DNA of 64,000 nt from assembly GCA_027493055.1 (NCBI GenBank), contig JAPUDO010000048.1, positions 1-64,000 of the forward strand, written 5' to 3'. The notes under the pieces were generated by a model, which saw only the letters and a list, made by a program, of their open reading frames with translations, was not told the origin of the DNA and searched no databases. A program made the translations under genes and the position numbers. Shown one piece after another: positions 9,733 to 18,767 of the stretch; position 1 is the stretch's first letter, and the number at the start of each line of letters is the position of its first letter. The stretch is from Niabella sp. (lineage in GTDB: Bacteria; Bacteroidota; Bacteroidia; Chitinophagales; Chitinophagaceae).

Positions 9733-9805
9733 TTGCTCATGGCAAATGGTTCATTGTTCATAGATTTACAATTTCAACGAGACCAGAAAATCTATAATTA
9801 CGATA

Positions 9806-10876
9806 TTGGAAACTACAAATTATAAAGAAACGCCAAACGCCTCCTTTGGGGCCCCGGGGGCTAACTTTCACCACTTACAGGCGGCACATTGCGAAAATGG
9901 CGTTACTACCGCACTGCTTCATCATTATGGCATAACAAAAATTACCGAGCCCCTCGCTTTTGGCATAGGCTCGGGATTGTTTTATGTTCAGCTCCCGTTT
10001 ATGAAAGTGAACGGGGGCCCTGCTATTTCATTTCGCACCATGCCGGGACTTATCTTTAAAAGAACCTGCACGGCGCTGGGAGTTCCGGTTACCCGGAAAA
10101 AATACACCTCGCACGAAAAAGCTATGCGTGAGCTGGATGAAAGGCTGGCTGCGGGTAAACCCACTGCCTGCCAGGTAGGTGTTTTTTACCTCACGTATTT
10201 TCCGAAGGAATATCGTTTTCATTTCAATGCGCACAATCTTATTGTTGTAGATAAGCAGGGCGATCATTATTATATCAGTGACCCGATCATGGAGGAACTG
10301 GTTACCATGAACAGTTATGAGCTGGAGCGCGTGCGCTTTGCCAAAGGCGCTTTTGCACCACGCGGGCAAATGTATTATCCCGGTGATAACCTGGCAGAAC
10401 CTTCCAATGAACAAATGCGACTGGGTATTATTACAGGTATTAAAAGAAACTGCCGCGATATGCTGATGATACCTGGCTCATTTGGAGGGGCAAAAGGCAT
10501 TGCTTATACGGGCCGCCAGATCAAAAAATGGAAAAACAGGCTGGGTGATGAAAAAGCCCGCACTTACCTGGCCCAATTAGTACGTATGCAGGAAGAGATT
10601 GGCACAGGCGGCGGAGGCTTCAGGTTTATTTATGGCGCCTTTTTACAGCAGGCCCATGCCTATTTACCTGTTGATGAGCTGCTGGATGTATCACAACAAA
10701 TAACGGCCAGTGGCGATAAGTGGCGAGATGCCGCCATACAGGCTTCGGGAATTTACAAAGGGCGTCTTGGCACACAGGCTGATTATGATAATATGGGTGA
10801 CCGGCTTATTGAAATTTCAGAGCTGGAGAAAAAAGCGTTTAAAGAGCTGCGGGAAGCCATAAAAAAGGTGAAATAA
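9806..10876 (+). CDS. BtrH-like acyltransferase/peptidase-fold protein (DUF4872)
   Basis: The protein (356 aa) begins with the BtrH N-terminal domain. The segment HLQAAHCENGVTTALLHHYG carries the candidate catalytic cysteine. A papain-like core follows (GKPTACQVGVFYLTYFP, FHFNAHNLIVVD, YYISDP), in which the histidine of AHN and aspartate of SDP could complete a triad. The C-terminal half (about 190-350) is helical and matches the DUF4872 layout. BtrH of butirosin biosynthesis moves a gamma-glutamyl acyl group from a carrier protein to an amine; the substrate here is unknown. The only start that keeps the catalytic domain whole is TTG 9806; the next in-frame ATG would remove the cysteine. It overlaps the next gene by one base (TAATG), suggesting translational coupling. 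Confidence 0.8.
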   Translation: METTNYKETPNASFGAPGANFHHLQAAHCENGVTTALLHHYGITKITEPLAFGIGSGLFYVQLPFMKVNGGPAISFRTMPGLIFKRTCTALGVPVTRKKYTSHEKAMRELDERLAAGKPTACQVGVFYLTYFPKEYRFHFNAHNLIVVDKQGDHYYISDPIMEELVTMNSYELERVRFAKGAFAPRGQMYYPGDNLAEPSNEQMRLGIITGIKRNCRDMLMIPGSFGGAKGIAYTGRQIKKWKNRLGDEKARTYLAQLVRMQEEIGTGGGGFRFIYGAFLQQAHAYLPVDELLDVSQQITASGDKWRDAAIQASGIYKGRLGTQADYDNMGDRLIEISELEKKAFKELREAIKKVK

Positions 10877-11946
10877 TGCAAAAAATATTTATTTTAATAT
10901 TATCCTGTTTCGCTTTGAATGCTGCCAGCGCCCAAACCCAACTTACGGAGCAGGTAGCCATGCAGCTTGGCAAAATGCCCCTGCATTGTATTCCAACGGA
11001 ATTTCCCAATAAAACCTCCCATTTAAGCGATGGGCCGGAAGATGCCCGTTTGCTGCCACATGAGCTGCACCCTGTTTTTTATGGCTGCTTAGACTGGCAC
11101 AGCAGCGTGCATGGACACTGGATGCTGGTGAGGCTTTTAAAATTATTTCCGCAGCTGCCCGGCAGGGATAGTATTGTGGCCCTTTTAGACCAATCCTTCC
11201 AGTTGCAGAAAATGCAGCAGGAAGCCAACTATTTTGGCAGGTACACCGCATCAAAAGGATATGAGCGCACTTATGGCTGGGCATGGCTGCTAAAGCTGGA
11301 TGAAGAGCTGCTTACATGGAACGATCCGCTGGCTGGCAAATGGCACGAGGCTATGCAGCCACTTACACAGAAAATTGAAGCATTATGGAAAGAATTTCTG
11401 CCCAAACAAACCTATCCTAACCGTACAGGTGTGCATGGCAACACTGCATTTGGATTGTGCTTCGCGCTGGACTGGGCCAGGGCTAAAAACGATACAGCCT
11501 TTGAAAGATTAATCATTCACCGCGCCAGGGATTTTTATTTTAATAATAAAGCAATTCCTGCCCACCTGGAGCCGGATGGTTCAGACTTTTTCTCTCCCAG
11601 CCTGATGGCAGCCGACCTGATGCGCCGTATTTTGCCACAGGCAGCATTTGTGAAATGGCTGAATGATTATTATACCCAAGCAGGTATAAAGCGCATTTGC
11701 AAAGCGCCCACAGTAAGCGACCGTAACGACTACCAGATCGTTCACCTGGACGGCCTTAGCTTCAGCCGTGCCTGGTGCATGAAAGGTATTGCCGGTAAAC
11801 TGCCGGCCAGCCATAAATACAAGCCTCTTTTCAAAGCAGCAGCTAATGATTTTTTAGACCAATCCTTACCAAAGATATTCAGCGGCGGTTATGGCGGCGA
11901 GCACTGGCTGGCTTCGTTTGCCGTATATGCTTTATCAGTAAAATAA
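10876..11946 (+). CDS. exported DUF2891 family protein
   Basis: This 356-residue protein starts with a signal peptide (MQKIFILILSCFALNAASA) and matches DUF2891, an uncharacterised family of about 330-360 residues. Landmarks are HPVFYGCLDWHSSVHGHW near residue 70, RTYGWAWLLKLDEEL, VHGNTAFGLCFALDW, LEPDGSDFFSPSL and GGYGGEHWLASFA at the end. The repeated aromatic, histidine and aspartate motifs and the helical spacing resemble an (alpha/alpha) barrel such as glycoside hydrolase or isomerase barrels, but no catalytic role is established. It overlaps the BtrH-like gene by one base and precedes the ABC ATPase by 24 bases, so it belongs to the same transcript. An exported enzyme between an acyltransferase and an ABC ATPase is an unusual arrangement. 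Confidence 0.85.
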   Translation: MQKIFILILSCFALNAASAQTQLTEQVAMQLGKMPLHCIPTEFPNKTSHLSDGPEDARLLPHELHPVFYGCLDWHSSVHGHWMLVRLLKLFPQLPGRDSIVALLDQSFQLQKMQQEANYFGRYTASKGYERTYGWAWLLKLDEELLTWNDPLAGKWHEAMQPLTQKIEALWKEFLPKQTYPNRTGVHGNTAFGLCFALDWARAKNDTAFERLIIHRARDFYFNNKAIPAHLEPDGSDFFSPSLMAADLMRRILPQAAFVKWLNDYYTQAGIKRICKAPTVSDRNDYQIVHLDGLSFSRAWCMKGIAGKLPASHKYKPLFKAAANDFLDQSLPKIFSGGYGGEHWLASFAVYALSVK

Positions 11947-11970
11947 TTCCTTTTTAATACTTTCGTTTGA

Positions 11971-12708
11971 ATGAACGCAGTTAAGGTAGAACAACTTTCT
12001 TTTAATTATAAAAACCAGCCTTCGCTGATAAGCAATTTATCGTTTACCATTGAAGGCGGTGAACGGTTTGGTATTTTTGGCCCTAACGGTGCAGGAAAAA
12101 CCACACTGATGAGCCTGATAACCGGACTGCTTCCATATAAGCAGGGAAGCATTAAAGTATTTGGCAGGGAAGTGGTCCTCAATAAAAAAGAGGTGAATAA
12201 AATGATCGGGCTGGTACCCCAGGATTTTTCTTTTTACGAAGACCTGAGCCCGGCAGAGAACATGGCGTTTTTTGGCGCCTGGTATGGTTTGGATGCAGCA
12301 ACAACAAAACAGAGAACACGGGATCTTTTGAAGGTGATGGGACTGGATGATGTAGCCGATACTCCGGTGAAATCTTTTTCCGGTGGTATGAAACGCAGGG
12401 TGAACCTGGCTATTGGCGTAATGAATCACCCACGCGTGCTGTTCCTGGATGAACCCACTGTAGGAGTTGATGTGCAATCAAGAAACGCTATCATATCTTT
12501 TTTAAAAGACATTAACAAAACAGGCACTACACTTATTTACACATCGCACCAGTTGGGCGAGGCCGAAGATCTCTGCAATACGGTAGCGCTCTTTGATGAG
12601 GGCGCCATTATTGTAAAAGATACCCTTGACAATCTGTTAAAAGACCATAAACAGCAGGGCCTGGAAGGCTTGTTCCTGGAGCTGACAGGCAGGGCTTACC
12701 GCGATTGA
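11971..12708 (+). CDS. ABC transporter ATP-binding protein without a partner permease
   Basis: The 245-residue nucleotide-binding domain has Walker A (GPNGAGKTT, about residues 37-45), a Q-loop (GLVPQDFSF), the ABC signature (SFSGGMKRRVNLAIG), Walker B (VLFLDEPTVGVD) and an H-loop (YTSHQ). The C-terminal part is typical of ABC-2 drug, lipid or polysaccharide exporters. It should couple ATP hydrolysis to a membrane permease, normally encoded next door. Here the following 326 bases carry no membrane protein, so the permease is missing or elsewhere. It is the fourth gene of a co-directional cluster with BtrH-like and DUF2891 genes. Confidence 0.92.
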   Translation: MNAVKVEQLSFNYKNQPSLISNLSFTIEGGERFGIFGPNGAGKTTLMSLITGLLPYKQGSIKVFGREVVLNKKEVNKMIGLVPQDFSFYEDLSPAENMAFFGAWYGLDAATTKQRTRDLLKVMGLDDVADTPVKSFSGGMKRRVNLAIGVMNHPRVLFLDEPTVGVDVQSRNAIISFLKDINKTGTTLIYTSHQLGEAEDLCNTVALFDEGAIIVKDTLDNLLKDHKQQGLEGLFLELTGRAYRD

Positions 12709-13034
12709 CCGGCGGCTCTATTGTATTTCAATATCGTGCACTTAAGATATTGGTGATAACACCAACATTGGTGGTTGCCGTTGCGGATGTTTCCGCCTTT
12801 CACCTGCAAACCACTGTACACGCCAAAGCCCCTGAAAAACAGGATGTGGCGGAGGATAACACCTGGCCACGGCGTTCCCCCGGTTAAACAACATTGTCCT
12901 GTATTTTATTGATTATAGCTCCGGCCCTGCCCTACCCCTGAACGAAAAAATCAGGAAAGTTTACCCGCTTCGCTATTTTGGCAGATTATTTGTGTTACCT
13001 TAGAAGCGATTAATAACCGATTAAAAAATGATTT
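12709..13034. other. gene-poor stretch after the ABC ATPase
   Basis: I see no supported gene here. A 60-codon frame at 12705-12887 opens with TTG, has no recognisable motif and no membrane helices, so it is not the missing ABC permease. The stretch is more G+C-rich than a usual spacer up to about 12,930, so it may be the trace of a decayed gene. The last 100 bases presumably hold the promoter of the ytxH-like gene. Confidence 0.4.
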
Positions 13035-13262
13035 ATGAATAAGCTAATTACAGGATTTGCGTTAGGTTTAATAGTGGGCATTCTTTACGCCCCTGACAAA
13101 GGAACGTATACACGCAGGAAAATAAGTGATAAAGGGAATGACCTGAAAAACCAGTTTGCGGACTTTATTGACAGTGTGGCTGCAAAGTTTGAGCATACCG
13201 CAGATGAAATAGAAGATTATGCAAACATGAAAACAGAAAATATCCGTTCAGAAGCCATTTAA
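13035..13262 (+). CDS. YtxH-like small membrane-anchored protein
   Basis: The 75-residue product starts with one short hydrophobic segment (ITGFALGLIVGILYAP) directly followed by DKGTYTRRKISDKGNDLKNQ. The GLIVG-LYAP-KG..TR..I pattern is the hallmark of the YtxH family. The remainder is an amphipathic helix. In other bacteria these proteins are general-stress or envelope-associated, with no known biochemical activity. It has its own terminator and is not part of an operon. Confidence 0.85.
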   Translation: MNKLITGFALGLIVGILYAPDKGTYTRRKISDKGNDLKNQFADFIDSVAAKFEHTADEIEDYANMKTENIRSEAI

Positions 13263-13299
13263 GCATAAACTTAACTATTGAGCCTTATATCAATTTAAT

Positions 13300-13329
13300 A
13301 AAAGCTGCCCGCGGGGTAGCTTTTGTTTT
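13300..13329. terminator. terminator between ytxH-like gene and dprA
   Basis: AAAAGCTGCCC (13300-13310) pairs with GGGTAGCTTTT (13314-13324), one G-T wobble, around a GCG loop, followed by GTTTT. It lies between convergent genes. The A-run on the left side means it can serve both strands, ending the ytxH-like gene on the plus strand and dprA on the minus strand. Confidence 0.8.
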
Positions 13330-13348
13330 AGTGAAGTTATAGTACCTG

Positions 13349-14446
13349 TTACAGCAATCTATATCGCTTTCCTGGCAAGGATGATATAACATGCTGCATT
13401 TCCAGGTTAAGGATACAAACCGCAACGGTGCTGCTGCTTAAGCCGCTTTGCCAGTTTATTTCATCTATGCTCAATTCCTCTCTCTCATTAAGCAGGTCCA
13501 CGATTATTTTTTCATCTGCCGTTAGATTAATAAACAGCTGCTTTGTTTTATTTTTACTTAACTTTTTAGGACTGGCCCATCCCATTGTTTCCAGTAGCTG
13601 CATGGCATCGGTAAGCAAAATAGCGTTATCAGTTTTGATAAGATGATTGCAGCCGTTGCTCTTTTTATCTGTCACTTTCCCCGGGTAGGCAAATACATCT
13701 TTATTATAACCATTTGCCAGCTCTGCCGTTATCATGCTGCCCCCTTTGATATCTGTTTCCATAACGATGGTAGCATCGCTCATTCCAGCCACCACGCGGT
13801 TGCGGCTGGGAAAGTTGTGCCGGTCAGGTTTGGTTTTAGTCCTGAACTCTGTAAGCAGCCCGCCGTTTTTTATCATTTCCCGGGCCATTCCGGTATGAGA
13901 GGAAGGATACATTTTATCAAGGCCATGGGCCAATACCCCTACTGTTGCTATCTTGTTTTTTAAAGCCGCTTTGTGTGCTACGGAATCAATACCATACGCC
14001 AGGCCACTTACTACCAGTACTCCTGATGAGGCAAGCCCTTCTATCAGCTTTTCAGTTTCAGCTTTGCCATAATCGGTATGGGCGCGCGATCCTACAACAG
14101 CTACTATTTTAGACTGGTTTAAATCGGCTTCACCGCGATAATACAACAGCGTTGGCGCATCGTAACAATTTAGCAGCCGCTGCGGATAAGCAGGGTCTTT
14201 TATAAAAAGCGGTTGTATTTTATATTTTTCAATGAAGGCCAGCTCCTCTTCGGCAGCAGTAAAATCATTAAAGCTGCTGATACTTCCGGCCCTTACTTCA
14301 CCCAGGCCTTCTATTTTTTCGAGGGCCGACCTCCTGGCTTTGAATATTTCTTCCGGCTCAAAATGGGCCAATAAATTGCGGGCCTGCACACAGCCAATAT
14401 TAGGAATAAGTGTTAGTGCTATCTGGTATAAAAGCGGGTTTTTCAT
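13349..14446 (-). CDS. dprA: DNA-processing protein DprA
   Basis: DprA binds incoming single-stranded DNA in the cytoplasm and loads RecA during transformation. The start is ATG 14446 (MKNPLLYQIALTLIPNIG); an upstream TTG would run into cdsA. Residues 1-70 form the helix-hairpin-helix-like N-terminus (LIPNIGCVQARNLL...IEGLGEVRA). The Rossmann core has IVAVVGSRAHTDYGK, VVSGLAYGIDSVAHKAAL, VLAHGLDKMYPSSH, FPSRNRVVAGMSD and GGSMITAELA. A winged-helix domain ends the protein (ADEKIIVDLLNE... ITSLPGKRYR-type end), typical of the longer DprA form. At about 366 residues it is full length. It is the last gene of a CPBP-cdsA-dprA run, 29 bases after cdsA. Confidence 0.95.
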   Translation of the reverse strand: MKNPLLYQIALTLIPNIGCVQARNLLAHFEPEEIFKARRSALEKIEGLGEVRAGSISSFNDFTAAEEELAFIEKYKIQPLFIKDPAYPQRLLNCYDAPTLLYYRGEADLNQSKIVAVVGSRAHTDYGKAETEKLIEGLASSGVLVVSGLAYGIDSVAHKAALKNKIATVGVLAHGLDKMYPSSHTGMAREMIKNGGLLTEFRTKTKPDRHNFPSRNRVVAGMSDATIVMETDIKGGSMITAELANGYNKDVFAYPGKVTDKKSNGCNHLIKTDNAILLTDAMQLLETMGWASPKKLSKNKTKQLFINLTADEKIIVDLLNEREELSIDEINWQSGLSSSTVAVCILNLEMQHVISSLPGKRYRLL

Positions 14447-14475
14447 GCTTACATAGGTTGCCCTAAAGTTAGCAC

Positions 14476-15366
14476 CTATTTTAATAAAAAAATCCTGATA
14501 AATAACCAAACTGCCGGTGCCGCAAATAAAACAGAATCAAACCTGTCTAAAAAACCGCCATGTCCCGGCATAATATGGCCACTGTCCTTAACCCCGGCCA
14601 TCCGTTTTAATTTTGATTCGAACAAATCTCCAAACGTACCGCTTATAGCAGCAATAGCGCTTATTATGATACCTGCTGGCGCAACAGCCCAAAAAATTCC
14701 TTTCAGGAAAATTAAAGAATACAGTAACCATGTTAACGCTGCACTTAATATTATGCCGCTAATAGTACCCTCCCAGGTTTTTTTAGGGGATATTTTGCTT
14801 AGCGGTGTTTTGCCTATAGCTGAACCTGCCAGGTAAGCCATCGTATCGTTTACCCATACGCTGCCTATTATGAAAAGGACCACATGTGAACCGGGAATTT
14901 TTACGGCCCCCTGGTCTCTGTATAAATCAACGGTATCCGCAATATTGATCAACAAACCTAAAGCAAGAGAAATATAAGCCAGCCCGCCAATACACCATAC
15001 CACAATCCCACTGTTTACGCTTTTTGTTTTAAACACCCCCCATACGGTGAGGATACAGCCTGCTACTAAAAAAGGCAGGCTAAAGCTATCCTTTACACTG
15101 TACGCCAATAACCGCAAATCACCGGCCGCTAACCATATAAAAAAATGATATCCCAATAAGCTCCACCCCAGTTTTGCATAGGGATGTATGGATGGATTTT
15201 GTTTTTTTTCAACCAGCCTGCAATACTCCCACCAACAGCCAAAATGAATAACAGAGATCAAAAGGAAGAGGCTCCATTTGCTATACAAAAGGCCAAACAT
15301 CATTACAGCTACAAATATCAGCGCTGTAAAAGCCCTTGTCCAGAAAGTACTCCAGTTAAATGCCAT
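14476..15366 (-). CDS. cdsA: phosphatidate cytidylyltransferase CdsA
   Basis: CdsA makes CDP-diacylglycerol from phosphatidate and CTP, the branch point of phospholipid synthesis, in the inner membrane. The 296-residue protein has about eight hydrophobic segments. The diagnostic motifs are complete: SPKKTWEG (about 195-202) and, near the C-terminus, GDLFESKLKRMAGVKDSG followed by HGGFLDRFDS, which hold the metal-binding aspartates. ATG 15366 is used. The first codons overlap the end of the CPBP gene by 11 bases, so the two are probably translated from one message. Confidence 0.95.
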   Translation of the reverse strand: MAFNWSTFWTRAFTALIFVAVMMFGLLYSKWSLFLLISVIHFGCWWEYCRLVEKKQNPSIHPYAKLGWSLLGYHFFIWLAAGDLRLLAYSVKDSFSLPFLVAGCILTVWGVFKTKSVNSGIVVWCIGGLAYISLALGLLINIADTVDLYRDQGAVKIPGSHVVLFIIGSVWVNDTMAYLAGSAIGKTPLSKISPKKTWEGTISGIILSAALTWLLYSLIFLKGIFWAVAPAGIIISAIAAISGTFGDLFESKLKRMAGVKDSGHIMPGHGGFLDRFDSVLFAAPAVWLFIRIFLLK

Positions 15367-16318
15367 CTGCCGGTTTTAATGAGTGAGCGCTTCGTTTGTA
15401 CCGCGCAAATAAAAATATAATAACCGGAATGGCAATAAGCCCTAAATAGCTGCCCTCCTTATCGCTTAAAATTTCCTGCATGGACTTCCCGTTCGCTTTT
15501 TGAACGTATATCACCAGCACCGCCGCCGCATTATTAATAAAATGCGCCAGTATGCTCAGCCATAACCTGCCACTGTACTGGTATAACAGTCCCAGCACAA
15601 TCCCCAGCGCCACCCTCGATAAAAAGCCATACACCGAAAAATGCACAGCGCTAAAAATAATGCTTACCACAATTACGCTCATCCACAATTTGCCGGTGCC
15701 CCTGTACATATAATTCTGTAATCCGCCCCTGAAAAAAGCCTCTTCGCATACCGCGGGTACCAGCGCCAGCACCACAATGGAAAGTAAAAGTTCGGGAACC
15801 GAATCCAAATTAATAAGGCCCGATGCCGCTTTGGCATAGTCATTTTCCATCCGGTCAAACATGATCCGCCAGTTAACAGGAAAAGGAAGTTTATAAGTAA
15901 AATATCCCAGCGCACCGCTTAAAGCCAGTCCTGCCGCAATAATAAGAACCGTTAGGCCCAGTTGCCGGGCTGTAATAATACCTTTAAAGCCGGTTAGCGT
16001 TACCGGCCTGTAGCTAAGGCGCGATGCCGTAAATAAAACAGGCAGCAAAAAGCCAAATAACGCTGAAAAGGTTTGTATCACCTGCATTTCTCTTAAAAAA
16101 GCAGGATCTGTGGTCAGTTGCTGTAAATTCTCTGTTATAAATGCAATGCTCCGGCCGCTCATTGCCGCTGCTATCGGGATGCCCAGGATGCCACCTATAA
16201 CAGTGCCCCCTATGCCAAATGCAACCAGCATGAAAAAACCTGCCATATACGAAACCCCTTTTTCACTCTTTCCTGCGGGTGGTTTTACCTCAAAAGCACT
16301 CTTGTTTTCTTCCATCAT
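15356..16318 (-). CDS. CPBP-family intramembrane metalloprotease
   Basis: This is a polytopic membrane protein with the three conserved motifs of the CPBP (Abi/CAAX-type) family: EEAFFRGGLQNYMYR, FSAVHFSVYG and the third histidine in ILAHFINNAA. These glutamates and histidines bind the catalytic metal in Rce1 relatives. The substrate is unknown. I start it at ATG 16318 (MMEENKSAFE), with a second ATG immediately after; the longer TTG frame is not needed. It overlaps cdsA by 11 bases and is the first gene of the CPBP-cdsA-dprA transcript. Its start region faces dusB, so the 76 bases between them hold divergent promoters. Confidence 0.9.
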   Translation of the reverse strand: MMEENKSAFEVKPPAGKSEKGVSYMAGFFMLVAFGIGGTVIGGILGIPIAAAMSGRSIAFITENLQQLTTDPAFLREMQVIQTFSALFGFLLPVLFTASRLSYRPVTLTGFKGIITARQLGLTVLIIAAGLALSGALGYFTYKLPFPVNWRIMFDRMENDYAKAASGLINLDSVPELLLSIVVLALVPAVCEEAFFRGGLQNYMYRGTGKLWMSVIVVSIIFSAVHFSVYGFLSRVALGIVLGLLYQYSGRLWLSILAHFINNAAAVLVIYVQKANGKSMQEILSDKEGSYLGLIAIPVIIFLFARYKRSAHSLKPADGI

Positions 16319-16394
16319 TGTTTTAAAAATAAGTGTGTATTTTTGCAGGCTCAAAAATAGGACTAAAAGTTTCTTGTTTTTGATTTAATTAATT

Positions 16395-17528
16395 ATGGGG
16401 CCAGCGGCAGTACTGCTATCATCGTATGTGCCACGCTCGTTTTATCGTTCCGGTTATATGGCATCAGATACAACTATACAGCATCTTTTAAAAAATTCCA
16501 CTTCGGGGGATTTAGGGAGCTGCTTCCCTTTGCTTCTTGCTCCTATGGAGGATGTAAGTGACCCTCCTTTCCGCGCTGTATGCAAGGATAATGGCGCCGA
16601 TCTGATGTACACCGAGTTCATCAGCAGCGAAGGTTTGATACGCGATGCTATTAAAAGCCGCCGCAAGCTGGATATTTTCGATTATGAACGCCCCATTGGC
16701 ATCCAGATCTTTGGCGGCGACGAGGAAAGCCTTTCCCTGGCTGCAAAAATTGTGGATGTTACACAACCCGATCTTTTAGACATTAACTTTGGCTGCCCGG
16801 TAAAGAAAGTAGCGCTGAAAGGCGCCGGCGCCGGAGTGCTGAAAGATGTTGACCTGATGGTACGTCTTACAGAAGCCGTTGTAAAAAGCACTTCCCTGCC
16901 GGTTACGGTAAAAACCCGCCTGGGCTGGGACGACAGTATGCTGAATATTGAAGAAGTGGCTGAACGTTTGCAGGACGTAGGCATTAAGGCCCTGGCCATT
17001 CACGGCCGTACCCGCTGCCAGATGTATAAAGGTGATGCCGACTGGACGCTGATCGGTAAAGTAAAAAACAACCCGCGCATCAACATCCCCATTTTCGGTA
17101 ATGGTGATATCGACAGTCCGCACAAAGCGGTCGAGTATAAGAACCGCTACGGGGTGGATGGCATCATGATTGGCCGTGCAGCCATTGGCTACCCCTGGAT
17201 ATTCAGGGAAATAAAGCATTTTTATCAGACCGGTGAGTTACTGGCACCGCCAACTGTAGAAGAACGCGTAAACGTAGTACGCAAGCATTTGCATAAGAGC
17301 CTGGAATGGAAAGGTCCGGTAGTGGGCATTAACGAAATGCGCCGGCACTATGCTAACTATTTAAAAGGCCTGCCTAATATTAAAGAATACCGCAGTAAGC
17401 TGGTTACGCTGAATCAGCCGGAAGAGATTGATAAAATACTGGACGAAATCATTGTCCGCTATTCTGGCTACGAAATTACCGCCGCTCCTATTGAGCTGGT
17501 GAACTATCATGAGAAGTGCCCGGTGTAA
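16395..17528 (+). CDS. dusB: tRNA-dihydrouridine synthase
   Basis: The enzyme uses FMN and NADPH to reduce specific tRNA uridines to dihydrouridine. The TIM-barrel motifs are complete: LLLAPMEDVSDPPFR (FMN phosphate region), YTEFIS, QIFGGDEES, LDINFGCPVKKV with the catalytic cysteine in GCPV, KTRLGWD, AIHGRTRCQMYKG, IFGNGDI and GIMIGRAAIGYPWIF. A helical C-terminal domain follows. Both ATG 16395 and ATG 16458 (MASDTTIQ) are possible; the second removes 21 residues not normally present in the family and may be the true start. The DusB assignment within the Dus family is by general resemblance. Confidence 0.93.
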   Translation: MGPAAVLLSSYVPRSFYRSGYMASDTTIQHLLKNSTSGDLGSCFPLLLAPMEDVSDPPFRAVCKDNGADLMYTEFISSEGLIRDAIKSRRKLDIFDYERPIGIQIFGGDEESLSLAAKIVDVTQPDLLDINFGCPVKKVALKGAGAGVLKDVDLMVRLTEAVVKSTSLPVTVKTRLGWDDSMLNIEEVAERLQDVGIKALAIHGRTRCQMYKGDADWTLIGKVKNNPRINIPIFGNGDIDSPHKAVEYKNRYGVDGIMIGRAAIGYPWIFREIKHFYQTGELLAPPTVEERVNVVRKHLHKSLEWKGPVVGINEMRRHYANYLKGLPNIKEYRSKLVTLNQPEEIDKILDEIIVRYSGYEITAAPIELVNYHEKCPV

Positions 17529-17577
17529 TTTTAGAGTCTCATAGGCCCTGCCGTATCAAGCTTAATATAAAACGCCC

Positions 17578-18618
17578 ATGAAGCAGGTTGTATACTCCCT
17601 TTTATTTGTTTTTATTTTCGTTGGTTCAGGTACTGCCCAAACGTATCCTTTAAGAGTATTACAGTTCAATATCTGGCAGGAGGGAACTACTGTTCCTGGC
17701 GGCTTTGATGGCGTTGTAGAAGAAATAGCACGTTTGCAGCCCGACCTGGTGGCTCTTTCAGAAGTGAGAAATTACAACAATACCCGATTTCATGAGCGCA
17801 TTGTAACGGCTTTAAAAGCCAAAGGGCTGACTTATTATTCGTTTTATAGCGACGATACCGGCATTCTCTCTAAATATCCATTAATAGAATATGGTCCGCT
17901 GGGAAAAAAGGACATTGATTTCAGGGGCACCATTCATAAGGTAGTGGTAAAACATGAAAGCGGTAAAGAGATCACCTTTTATACCGCTCACCTGCAATAT
18001 ACAAAAGCGGCCAATTATCTCCCCAGGGCGTATGATGCTGATACCTGGGAAAAACTGCCGGCACCGGTTTTGAGCGCTGATTCGATAATACAAAATAATA
18101 AGCTCTCTACAAGGGACGAAGCGATAGCGGCATTTATTAAGGATGCCCGCCAGGAAACAAAAAAAGGCCGCCTGGTTTTCCTGGGTGGCGATTTTAACGA
18201 ACCCTCCCATCTGGACTGGACCAAACGCACTAAAAACCTTTTTGACCACCATGGCCAGATCGTTCCCTGGAATAATACCCTCTCTTTGCAAAAGAATGGC
18301 TTTATAGATGCCTACCGGAAACAATTTCCAAATGAAGTTAGTCATCCCGGATTTACATTTCCGGCATATATTACTACTGTACCCACAAAAAAGCTGGTTT
18401 GGGCGCCGGACGCAGATGAAAGGGACCGCATTGATTTTATCTTTTACAGGAAAAACAAAGCGGTCCGCCTGAAGGATGTCACTATTGTAGGGCCTAAGGA
18501 ATCTATACTTAAAAGCCAGCCTGTTACAGAAGCAACCAAAGACCCCTTTCTGTTACCTCAGGGAAACTGGCCTACTGACCATAAGGCCCTGCTGGCCGAT
18601 TTCGTTATAAAAAAGTAG
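17578..18618 (+). CDS. secreted endonuclease/exonuclease/phosphatase family protein
   Basis: The 346-residue protein begins with a signal peptide (MKQVVYSLLFVFIFVGSGTAQ) and then has the DNase I-like fold. Key motifs are LRVLQFNIWQEG (metal-site asparagine), LVALSEVRNY (metal-binding glutamate), FYTAHLQY (catalytic histidine region), FLGGDFNEPSHLDW (the conserved GDFN) and a late WPTDHKALLADF with the SDH/TDH catalytic histidine. All catalytic positions are therefore present. Exported members act as phosphodiesterases or phosphatases on nucleotides, lipids or sugars; the substrate here cannot be told. It stands alone between dusB (49 bases upstream) and the tRNA gene. Confidence 0.88.
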   Translation: MKQVVYSLLFVFIFVGSGTAQTYPLRVLQFNIWQEGTTVPGGFDGVVEEIARLQPDLVALSEVRNYNNTRFHERIVTALKAKGLTYYSFYSDDTGILSKYPLIEYGPLGKKDIDFRGTIHKVVVKHESGKEITFYTAHLQYTKAANYLPRAYDADTWEKLPAPVLSADSIIQNNKLSTRDEAIAAFIKDARQETKKGRLVFLGGDFNEPSHLDWTKRTKNLFDHHGQIVPWNNTLSLQKNGFIDAYRKQFPNEVSHPGFTFPAYITTVPTKKLVWAPDADERDRIDFIFYRKNKAVRLKDVTIVGPKESILKSQPVTEATKDPFLLPQGNWPTDHKALLADFVIKK

Positions 18619-18699
18619 TGGTGGGATATCGACATTTTTTGCAGTTACACTTTTGAATGAATTTTTAAAAATTAGTAGTGCCAAATTGAAAATTTTCTA

Positions 18700-18707
18700 T
18701 ACTTTTG
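18700..18707 (+). promoter_or_regulatory. candidate -7 box of the tRNA gene
   Basis: TACTTTTG fits the Bacteroidota -7 consensus TAnnTTTG and lies 60 bases upstream of the tRNA. The upstream TTGAAAA is closer than the usual -33 spacing, so only the -7 element is claimed. Confidence 0.4.
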
Positions 18708-18767
18708 CCCTCCCTTAAAACAGGAAAGTTCTTTTCTATATATTATTTCACCGTTATAAACAGTACC

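Noticed and set aside
12705-12887. 60-codon frame directly after the ABC ATPase, possible permease fragment
   Set aside because: It starts with TTG, lacks membrane helices and has no motif; treated as spacer or decayed sequence.
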